From assembly GCA_964531285.1 (NCBI GenBank), contig CAZHDI010000150.1:1-5830 (forward strand): DNA of 5,830 bases, in the 5' to 3' direction. Origin of the DNA: CAZHDI01 sp964531285 (GTDB lineage: Bacteria; Pseudomonadota; Alphaproteobacteria; JAJFIK01). The notes under the pieces were generated by a model, which was given only the letters and a program-made list of their open reading frames with translations, was not told where the DNA came from and did no database searches. The position numbers were made by a program, and so were the translations under genes. This document shows positions 1 to 4,432 of this stretch, in pieces (position 1 is the stretch's first letter; each line of letters opens with the position of its first letter).

Positions 1-397
1 ATGGATCATCCTCAGACAGTTCAGCTAGTTTAGCAATGAATGATTCTTGATCCATGTCTTCATTGGGCGCATTTTCAACTGCCCACATGTGATACATTTT
101 CCAGGCCCACTCATCCCAGATGTGAACACCGTTCTCATGCAGATAAGCGATATTGGTGTCGCCCTTGAGGAACCACAGCAGCTCATGGGTGATGCCCTTC
201 ATGAACAGCTTCTTGGTGGTGAGCAGGGGAAAGCCGGCCGCCAGATCGAACCGCATTTGATGGCCGAACACGCTGCGGATGCCGGTGCCGGTCCGGTCCG
301 GTTTGTCGATGCCGGTGTCCAGAATTCGGGTCAAAAGCGCCTGATACTGGCGGTCCGGATGGGACGGGCTGACCGGTGCGGTGATGTCCAAGGTCAT
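1..397 (-). CDS. thyA: Thymidylate synthase, N-terminal part (cut by window edge)
   Basis: Thymidylate synthase makes dTMP from dUMP using methylene-tetrahydrofolate, in the cytoplasm. I translated the minus strand from the ATG at 395-397; the frame stays open to base 1, giving 132 codons. Family motifs are clear: DRTGTG at residues 34-39 (its Arg binds dUMP phosphate in the family), FGHQMRF at 44-50, FPLLTTKK at 56-63, HELLWFLKGDTNI at 71-83 and IWDEWA at 93-98. The catalytic Cys lies beyond the window. AGGGG at 405-409 (minus strand, seven bases before the ATG) supports the start. After IWDEWA the short E. coli-type protein goes directly to a DLGPVYG motif; here at least 34 other, mostly acidic and aromatic residues follow, as in the long form known from Lactobacillus casei. 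This extra segment is AT-rich (23 G/C in bases 1-60). It is divergent from ssrA. Confidence 0.95.
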   Translation of the reverse strand, partial: MTLDITAPVSPSHPDRQYQALLTRILDTGIDKPDRTGTGIRSVFGHQMRFDLAAGFPLLTTKKLFMKGITHELLWFLKGDTNIAYLHENGVHIWDEWAWKMYHMWAVENAPNEDMDQESFIAKLAELSEDDP

Positions 398-441
398 GGA
401 TCGACCCCTGCAATCCTGTGGCGAGACGGGGACACTGCCCC

Positions 442-462
442 GATTCACCGGGCGGGTAAATC
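442..462. repeat. Inverted repeat between thyA and ssrA
   Basis: GATTCACC (442-449) and GGTAAATC (455-462) are inverted copies matching at 7 of 8 positions, with a five-base spacer. A second small hairpin, CGGGG/CCCCG with a six-base loop, lies beside it at 427-442. Both fall in the probable 5' leader or promoter area of thyA, upstream of the ssrA promoter. The repeat could be a dimeric repressor site or an RNA hairpin in the thyA leader. No regulator gene in the window points to either, and a match of this size can occur by chance. Confidence 0.3.
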
Positions 463-500
463 GGCGTTGGGCCGGGCGGACGGCTCCTGACGCCCAAGCC

Positions 501-529
501 TTGGTGTCTTAACGAATTGGCCCTATATT
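501..529 (+). promoter_or_regulatory. Predicted sigma-70-type promoter of ssrA
   Basis: TTGGTG (501-506) and TATATT (524-529) are separated by exactly 17 bases. The -10 box is close to TATAAT and lies in a short AT-rich stretch within GC-rich DNA; the -35 keeps the TTG. The expected start of transcription is about 535-537, just where the folded acceptor piece of the tmRNA begins, which supports the call. Confidence 0.6.
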
Positions 530-534
530 AAGGG

Positions 535-616
535 GTGCCGGTCGCACCGGCTATGGCGATAAACGAGCGTGTAATAAGCGTTTCGGACCCGGGTGCAACT
601 CCCGGCGCCTCCACCA
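535..616 (+). ncRNA. tmRNA acceptor piece
   Basis: This first-transcribed segment becomes the acceptor RNA of the two-piece molecule. It ends in discriminator A613 and an encoded CCA at 614-616. Its T arm has five G-C pairs (589-593/601-605) and loop TGCAACT, where most tRNA and E. coli tmRNA loops begin TTC. Near its 5' end two alternative small hairpins can form: 534-538 with 544-548, or 537-541 with 547-551. There is no anticodon arm, so it is not an ordinary tRNA. The mature 5' end is an estimate. Confidence 0.85.
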
Positions 617-656
617 AGGATCCGTGGCCCGCCCCGGGCGCCCGCGGCTCTCTGAT
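617..656 (+). other. Intervening segment of permuted ssrA, removed on processing
   Basis: This segment joins the normal 3' end of tmRNA (CCA at 614-616) to its normal 5' end (G657) in the permuted gene. It can fold on itself: CCGTGG (622-627) pairs with CCGCGG (642-647) including one G·U, and CCCG (628-631) with CGGG (635-638). A GC-rich hairpin here would bring the two mature ends together next to the acceptor stem. Removal by tRNA-type end processing (RNase P at 657, 3' trimming after 616) is inferred from known two-piece tmRNAs. Confidence 0.8.
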
Positions 657-834
657 GGGGGCGAAACAGGATCGACGTGCGTGTAAAGACGTATCTTTCG
701 CCCGGTATGGTACCGCCGTTAGCGGGCCATTTTTACAAGTGCCAACGACAACGAAGTTGCGCTTGCTGCCTAATTGAATAGGCAACGGGGTTCGCAGGGC
801 ACCTGGCAACAGAAGCCCTGCACTTCTCCCCTTC
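657..834 (+). ncRNA. tmRNA coding piece
   Basis: This second segment carries the 5' acceptor strand (657-663), the D-arm-like region, pseudoknot 1, the tag reading frame and a 3' domain. After the tag, TGCCT (767-771) pairs with AGGCA (780-784) around the UAA, resembling helix P5. Then GCAGGGC (794-800) pairs exactly with GCCCTGC (815-821), enclosed by GGGG (787-790) with CCCC (828-831). No U-run terminator follows, so the 3' end is placed just after this outer stem and is approximate. Confidence 0.85.
741..773 (+). other. tmRNA tag reading frame (ANDNEVALAA, stop)
   Basis: The frame starts at resume codon GCC and reads ten codons, ANDNEVALAA, then UAA at 771-773. With the alanine carried by tmRNA itself the predicted tag is AANDNEVALAA, 11 residues. 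The N-terminal AANDN matches the part of alphaproteobacterial tags available to SspB, and the terminal ALAA matches the ClpX/ClpA degron of the E. coli tag. From memory, the Caulobacter tag is 14 residues and ends AVAA, so this one is short and closer to the E. coli end. There is no start codon or Shine-Dalgarno, as expected for a tag read by trans-translation. Confidence 0.9.
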
Positions 835-868
835 CAGATCAAAGACCCAATTTCAGATTAAAGACCCA
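835..868 (+). repeat. Two-copy direct repeat between ssrA and the hydrolase gene
   Basis: CAGATCAAAGACCCA (835-849) and CAGATTAAAGACCCA (854-868) are direct copies with 14 of 15 matches, offset by 19 bases. They fill almost all the space between the predicted end of ssrA and the stop codon of the convergent hydrolase gene (873). Neither copy forms a hairpin or U-run, so this is not a recognisable intrinsic terminator. Possible origins are slippage, a protein-binding site, or a scar of insertion next to a tmRNA gene. Confidence 0.6.
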
Positions 869-872
869 GAGA

Positions 873-1820
873 TTATGGCCCGGACCGAAGGTCGAGCCAG
901 GACCCGATCGTGGCATTGACCAGACCGGGCGCATCCCGGTGCGGCCAATGGCCCACCCCGGGGATCATCAACAGGCTGGTATCCGCCGCGACCCACTCCC
1001 AGGTGCTGTTGTGGCCGGACGCGGCGAGCGCGCGGTCGTCGAGCCCGTGGATGATCAGCACCGGCATGGCAATCTGCGGCATGTCATCGATCAACGCGTC
1101 GGTGCCCGGCGCGCCGGGATAATTCGCCCGGTAATAGTTCATCATGCCCGCGAAACTGGACCGCTCGAAAGCCGCGACATAGCGGCTGCGAAGCGCCGGG
1201 TCGCGGACCGACCGGGCCAGGGCCTCGGCGGTGATGGCGTCCTCAGAGCCGGGCTTTTGGAAATCGCGCGCATATTGGCTGTTGGCCTGCTGGTCCGCAT
1301 TGGTTGCCAGTTCCCGGGCCATGCCCTTGGGATGCGGCACATTGAGAATGGTCAGATGGGATACCCGGTCGGGCCGCATCGCCGCGACCTGCCAGGCAAT
1401 CGCGCCGCCCCAGTCATGGCCGATCACGCTGGCCTTTTGGGCCTCTTCCGCCTCGATCACCGCCACCACGTCGCCGACGAGTTTTTCCATGGCGTAGTTT
1501 TCAACGCCCGCCGGCTGGTCGCTGAGATTGTAGCCGCGCGTATCGAGCGCTGCGACCGTATAGCGGTCGGCCAGATCGGCCATCAGCCCATGCCATGTGT
1601 ACCAATAATCGGGAAACCCGTGGATCATCACCACCAGCGGCCCCTCGCCGGCCTTGCGGTAATGGATCCGCACACCGTCATTGTCCGCATAATGCGAGGT
1701 GCCGATATCGCCGGATGCCGCCGCCGCCGGCTCCGCCGCTTGGGCCGCGCTCGCCGCCATGAACCCGGCGGCCAGCAACACCCCGATGATCCGCCTGCCG
1801 ATCGTCCGTCCTTTCATCAT
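873..1820 (-). CDS. Exported epoxide-hydrolase-type alpha/beta hydrolase
   Basis: This 315-residue protein resembles epoxide hydrolases, which open epoxides to diols through an aspartyl ester. A signal peptide is likely: basic residues at 3-10, a hydrophobic stretch at 11-22 and an AQA-AE cleavage site near 28, so it should act in the periplasm or outside. The catalytic set looks complete. HGFP at 67-70 forms the oxyanion hole, D136 in GHDWGG is the nucleophile, D262 the likely acid, and H291 in GVGHW the base. Lid tyrosines Y183 (QYARDFQKPG) and Y230 (MNYYR) align with the two ring-opening tyrosines of mammalian soluble epoxide hydrolase. GHDWGG rather than GHDRGG argues against fluoroacetate dehalogenase. 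GGAGG lies six bases before the first ATG; a second ATG follows directly, so either may be used. It starts 15 bp after the transporter stop, suggesting one operon. The substrate is unknown. Confidence 0.87.
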   Translation of the reverse strand: MMKGRTIGRRIIGVLLAAGFMAASAAQAAEPAAAASGDIGTSHYADNDGVRIHYRKAGEGPLVVMIHGFPDYWYTWHGLMADLADRYTVAALDTRGYNLSDQPAGVENYAMEKLVGDVVAVIEAEEAQKASVIGHDWGGAIAWQVAAMRPDRVSHLTILNVPHPKGMARELATNADQQANSQYARDFQKPGSEDAITAEALARSVRDPALRSRYVAAFERSSFAGMMNYYRANYPGAPGTDALIDDMPQIAMPVLIIHGLDDRALAASGHNSTWEWVAADTSLLMIPGVGHWPHRDAPGLVNATIGSWLDLRSGP

Positions 1821-1835
1821 GGAGGTCCTCCCTGG

Positions 1836-3353
1836 TTATGTGTCCTGAAGGCGGCCGACATAGCGCGTACTGAGCAGAATGAGCGCACCGCCCATGGCCA
1901 GCACAATGAAAAGGGCCGGAAGGCCGCCCAGATTGGACAGCATCCGGATGCCGTCGACGCCCGAATAGGAGGTCATGATCCAGGCGCATGCGCCGATCAT
2001 GCCCGCCCAGGTGAGCTTGATGATCATGGTCGTCCGGCCGCCCTGATCTTCCATGCCGGGCTTGTGGCACATGAACGCGATCGCATCGGTGTTGGAGTCC
2101 GCCGCCGTCACATAAGAGATGAACGACAGGAACAGCAGCGTGACGGCCAGGACGGTCGCAAAGGGGAGCGTATCGATCAGCGCATAGAGGATCGCGCCGG
2201 GTCCGGCCTCCTGCAACACGGTATTGAGCGCGCCGTCCTGAGCGAGGTTCGCCTCCAACGTCGCGCCGCCCAGGATCGTCACCCACAGGCCGGAAAAGAT
2301 CGCCGGCGCAACGAGGTTGATCGCGATGAACTCGCGCACGGTGTAGCCCCGGGAGATCCGCCCCAGGAACAATGCGGTGATCGGCGCCCAGGACAGCCAG
2401 TTGGCCCAGTAGAACACCGTCCACTGTTTGGACCATTCCTGTTCCGCCGCATCCACCGCCAGCAGCGAGCGCTCAGGAAATTCAGCGACATAACCCATGA
2501 GCCCCATGACGCCATTGGCCAGGATGTCCCAGGTCGGCCCCAAAAGCAGAATAATCCCGGCAAAGACGAACAGGAATCGCGTGTTGATGTCCGACAGATA
2601 GCGGATGCCTTTTTGCAGGCCGGTGATCGACGAAATCAAGAAGGTCACGACGATCGCAATGGTGATCCCGGCCAGCACCAAGGGTGTCTCGGAAATCGGG
2701 GCCACGCTGCCAAGCCCCCCGGCGAGCGACAGCATGCCGATGCCGAGCGACGCGGACATGCCCAGCGCCAAAGTCACCAGGGCCAGCATGTCGATAAAAT
2801 CCGCCGCCGGACCCTTCAGGTCCCGGCCGACCAGCACCGAAAGCGGTCCCGACAGCGAAAACGGCTTGCCGAGATTGTAATAAGCGAGCGCGAAGGCGAG
2901 CGAGGGCACGGTGTAGATCGCATAGGGCGTGATCGTCCAATGCATGAACAAGGTGGTCATGGTAAAGCGCGCGGCCTCGTCGCTGCCCGGCTCGATGGGC
3001 CGCCCGCCCGGCTCGTAGAAATGGAACACCGCCTCGGCCGACGCCCAGAAAATGATCCCCACCGCGATGGTCGTGCACAGGGTGATCGCGGCCCAGTTCC
3101 AGCGCGAGAGCAGCGGCTTGGCATGCTTGCCGCCGATCCGCACCCGGCCCAAGGGCGAGATTGCGACCCAGGCGCACAGCAGCACCAGACCGAGCGCGCC
3201 CCAGGCAAAGCCGAAGACGAACGTATCGAGGATCCAAGTGTTCACGCCAGAGGCGGCACGGAAAAAGGCATCCATGTCGATCAAGCTGGCCACGGTTGCG
3301 GCAATGAGGATCGATATCGGGGCGAGAAAAACGCTGTAACGGATGGAGGACAC
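1836..3353 (-). CDS. BCCT-family (betaine/choline/carnitine-type) transporter
   Basis: This 505-residue inner-membrane protein belongs to the BCCT family, secondary carriers of quaternary ammonium or related sulfonium compounds, usually driven by Na+ or H+. Hydrophobic segments run throughout, about 12 in all. Family landmarks are WTVFYWANWLSWAP at 311-324 with GRISRGYTVREF at 331-342, GMSASLGIGMLSLAGG at 198-213, and YVTAADSNTDA at 414-424. The binding region differs from BetP-type betaine carriers. The first-box segment at 138-147 keeps W139 and Y147 but has Y144 where BetP has Trp; the second box has N318 where BetP has Trp, keeping W319 and W322. The BetP glycine run GMGIG corresponds to TIAVG near 95-99. 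Substrate therefore cannot be assigned. The start is GTG at 3351-3353 with only a weak upstream GGTGA; the next in-frame Met is residue 27, inside the first membrane segment's end. It is probably co-transcribed with the hydrolase. Confidence 0.95.
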   Translation of the reverse strand: MSSIRYSVFLAPISILIAATVASLIDMDAFFRAASGVNTWILDTFVFGFAWGALGLVLLCAWVAISPLGRVRIGGKHAKPLLSRWNWAAITLCTTIAVGIIFWASAEAVFHFYEPGGRPIEPGSDEAARFTMTTLFMHWTITPYAIYTVPSLAFALAYYNLGKPFSLSGPLSVLVGRDLKGPAADFIDMLALVTLALGMSASLGIGMLSLAGGLGSVAPISETPLVLAGITIAIVVTFLISSITGLQKGIRYLSDINTRFLFVFAGIILLLGPTWDILANGVMGLMGYVAEFPERSLLAVDAAEQEWSKQWTVFYWANWLSWAPITALFLGRISRGYTVREFIAINLVAPAIFSGLWVTILGGATLEANLAQDGALNTVLQEAGPGAILYALIDTLPFATVLAVTLLFLSFISYVTAADSNTDAIAFMCHKPGMEDQGGRTTMIIKLTWAGMIGACAWIMTSYSGVDGIRMLSNLGGLPALFIVLAMGGALILLSTRYVGRLQDT

Positions 3354-3416
3354 AAAATCACCGGATGTTATGGGCGCCCTGGCCCATGGCCGACCCGGAC
3401 TGACTGGTTGTCCTTA

Positions 3417-3446
3417 AGTTTAGGCCTATCGGCGGCATGAGGCCAA
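3417..3446 (-). promoter_or_regulatory. Candidate promoter of the transporter-hydrolase operon
   Basis: On the minus strand TTGGCC (plus 3441-3446) and TAAACT (plus 3417-3422) are 18 bases apart; each matches the sigma-70 consensus at four of six positions. Transcription would start near 3410, giving a leader of about 57 bases. The palindrome TAGGCCTA (3421-3428) overlaps the -10 edge, and GGCCT/AGGCC (3423-3427 and 3440-3444) forms a wider inverted repeat between the boxes, which could be an operator. No regulator gene is visible in the window. Confidence 0.35.
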
Positions 3447-3688
3447 ACCGGATACATGCTGGGGTCCGGCTTGCGCCGTCATGAGGCATGGCGGATCAGC
3501 ATGGCCGTCCGGGACTTTCCGGCCGTCGGGAGAGCCCCCAGGTGGTCGCGGCGGCGGCGGGGTCATGGCCGGCGGCCGGGAAGATCAAGTGGTCTGGCTC
3601 TGATATCCTCGTCGCCGAAGGTCCGCCCGATCCCGTCGCCCGCGCCGGCTCCCGGGCCTGGGCGGGATCCCTGCGGCACGAGTTCAGT

Positions 3689-3716
3689 TTGACAGGGCCG
3701 CCGCTGCGACTAGGCT
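3689..3716 (+). promoter_or_regulatory. Predicted promoter of sspB
   Basis: A perfect TTGACA (-35, 3689-3694) is followed after 16 bases by TAGGCT (3711-3716), which keeps the first, second and last bases of the -10 consensus. Transcription would begin near 3723, about 32 bases before the sspB start codon. The strength of the -35 and its position just upstream of the gene make it the best candidate in this region. Confidence 0.55.
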
Positions 3717-3754
3717 GTCGCCAGTGAGCGTAACGAAAGGCGAACGACAGTTCC

Positions 3755-4315
3755 ATGACCAAGGATTTCATGCGCTATGATCTGCTGGCGCAAGACGCCC
3801 TGCGCGGCGTCGTGCGCATGGCCCTTGAAAAGGTCAAGGACAGCGGCCTGCCCGGCGCCCATCATTTTTTCATTACATTCATCACGGCCCATGACGGGGT
3901 CGAGCTGTCGGACGCCCTCCACGCCCGCTATCCGGTCGAGATGACCATCGTGCTTCAGCACCAGTTCTGGGATCTTGAGGTCGCGGACGACCATTTTTCG
4001 ATCTGCCTGAACTTCAACAAGGTGCCCGAACGGCTGGTCGTGCCTTACAAGGCCATTCGCGGCTTTATCGATCCCAGCGTGCAGTTCGGCCTGGAATTCC
4101 AGGTCGAAGGCGCGCCGATGCCCGGCCAGGGCGCCGCGTCCGCCGACGAAGCCACCGAGATGCCGCAGGCGTCGGGCGAGGTGACCCCGATCGCGGCTCA
4201 CCGCGCCGATGATGAGGGTGAAACCGACGCCCCGGACGACGGCGGCGGCGGTAAAGCCAAGCCGGCCGAAAAGACCGGCGAAGTGGTCAGCCTGGATTCC
4301 TTCCGCAAAAAATGA
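3755..4315 (+). CDS. sspB: SspB, ClpXP adaptor for ssrA-tagged proteins
   Basis: SspB is a small cytoplasmic adaptor that binds the N-terminal part of ssrA tags and tethers the substrate to ClpX for degradation. This 186-residue protein has the alphaproteobacterial layout. The folded domain (about 7-116) includes LLAQDALRGVVR (10-21), GLPGAHHFFITF (31-42), RYPVEMTIVLQHQFWDL (58-74) and PERLVVPYKAIRGFIDPSVQFGLEF (91-115). An acidic, Ala/Pro/Gly-rich linker likely to be disordered covers about 118-174. The conserved tail VVSLDSFRKK (177-186) is the presumed ClpX-binding peptide. The ATG at 3755 has only a distant AAAGG (3736-3740); the ATG at 3770, five codons on, has AAGGA four bases upstream and is a real alternative. 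Its partner RNA ssrA is encoded about 2.9 kb upstream and fumC lies 117 bases downstream on the same strand. Confidence 0.95.
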   Translation: MTKDFMRYDLLAQDALRGVVRMALEKVKDSGLPGAHHFFITFITAHDGVELSDALHARYPVEMTIVLQHQFWDLEVADDHFSICLNFNKVPERLVVPYKAIRGFIDPSVQFGLEFQVEGAPMPGQGAASADEATEMPQASGEVTPIAAHRADDEGETDAPDDGGGGKAKPAEKTGEVVSLDSFRKK

Positions 4316-4357
4316 TCGCGCGCAGGCGGTGCCCTCCGGGGAACGGCGGCGCCTCGA

Positions 4358-4386
4358 TTGCGCTGCGCCCGCAACTCTCCTATGAC
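4358..4386 (+). promoter_or_regulatory. Weak promoter candidate for fumC
   Basis: In the 117-base gap between sspB and fumC, TTGCGC (4358-4363) and TATGAC (4381-4386) are spaced by 17 bases. Three of six -35 and four of six -10 positions match the consensus. Read-through from sspB is also possible, since both genes point the same way and no clear terminator separates them. A short hairpin (GCCC/GGGC around 4399-4410) sits between this candidate and the fumC ribosome site; its role, if any, is unknown. Confidence 0.3.
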
Positions 4387-4420
4387 ACCGGCCAATAGGC
4401 CCCTCGGGGCTTCGGGTGAC

Positions 4421-4425
4421 AGGAG
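4421..4425 (+). promoter_or_regulatory. Shine-Dalgarno that fixes the fumC start
   Basis: AGGAG lies seven bases before the ATG at 4433. The reading frame stays open upstream to 4358, but the extra residues there match nothing in the fumarase family and have no ribosome site. An ATG at 4428 is out of frame. The protein from 4433 begins as fumarases normally do, with the conserved SFGPLEVP segment close to the N terminus. Confidence 0.85.
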
Positions 4426-4432
4426 ACATGCC

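Larger units (their letters stand above)
535..834 (+). ncRNA. ssrA: Permuted two-piece tmRNA (alphaproteobacterial type)
   Basis: tmRNA frees ribosomes stalled on broken mRNA and adds a degradation tag to the unfinished protein. Here the gene is circularly permuted. The 3' half, with T arm and CCA end (to 616), comes first. A 40-base spacer follows, then the 5' half (from 657) beginning GGGGGCGAAACAGGATCGAC, a hallmark tmRNA start. The halves form a seven-pair acceptor stem, 657-663 with 606-612, with G·U at the third pair, the determinant alanyl-tRNA synthetase reads. The T stem is 589-593 with 601-605. A pseudoknot (701-704 with 723-726; 707-710 with 727-730) ends about ten bases before the resume codon at 741. 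The tag frame is 741-773. The 5' end is inferred from the promoter, and the 3' end from a stem closing at 828-831; both are good only to several bases. Transcript processing is inferred from the family. Confidence 0.95.
3354..3754. other. Divergent intergenic region between transporter and sspB
   Basis: About 400 bases separate the start codons of the two divergent genes. I see a promoter candidate facing each way near the edges and no convincing gene between. Short open frames on both strands here (for example plus 3456-3692 and minus 3496-3771) are arginine-, proline- and glycine-rich, lack ribosome sites and resemble no family I know. Small repeats are present: GGCCGTCCGGG and GGCCGTCGGG as direct copies at about 3503-3529, and CATGAGGC twice at 3436-3443 and 3479-3486. 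None has a shape I can tie to a known element. A small RNA cannot be excluded. Confidence 0.6.

Noticed and set aside
183..497. A 104-codon minus-strand frame over the thyA start
   Set aside because: It is the thyA DNA read in another frame, rich in Pro, Arg and His, while the thyA frame shows several conserved motifs.
584..616. A tRNA-like 3' end with T arm and CCA
   Set aside because: No anticodon arm or D arm precedes it, and its acceptor strand pairs with a segment downstream, so it is the acceptor piece of tmRNA and not a separate tRNA.
528..842. Open frames on both strands across ssrA
   Set aside because: The sequence is fully explained by tmRNA structure; these frames contain the T arm, CCA end and pseudoknot and have no protein family features.
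873..1820. Assignment of the hydrolase as a haloacetate or fluoroacetate dehalogenase
   Set aside because: The nucleophile motif is GHDWGG rather than GHDRGG, and both ring-opening lid tyrosines of epoxide hydrolases are present, so epoxide hydrolase type fits better.
774..3440. An 888-codon open frame on the plus strand
   Set aside because: It lies antisense across both the hydrolase and the transporter, which have clear family motifs. Its product is rich in Arg, Gly, His, Asp and Pro with no recognisable domain, typical of an antisense frame in GC-rich DNA. It also begins inside the tmRNA.
3456..3771. Small open frames in the sspB upstream region, both strands
   Set aside because: They overlap each other in different frames, have no good ribosome site and are Arg/Pro/Gly-rich; one overlaps the sspB promoter and start.
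4328..4353. Hairpin GGTGCC/GGCGCC after sspB as a terminator
   Set aside because: The stem has only six pairs including one G·U, the loop is 14 bases and no T-run follows, so it does not meet the pattern of an intrinsic terminator.
4358..4432. N-terminal extension of fumC by 25 codons
   Set aside because: There is a good Shine-Dalgarno for the ATG at 4433, the extension has no homology I recognise, and the shorter protein has normal fumarase length.
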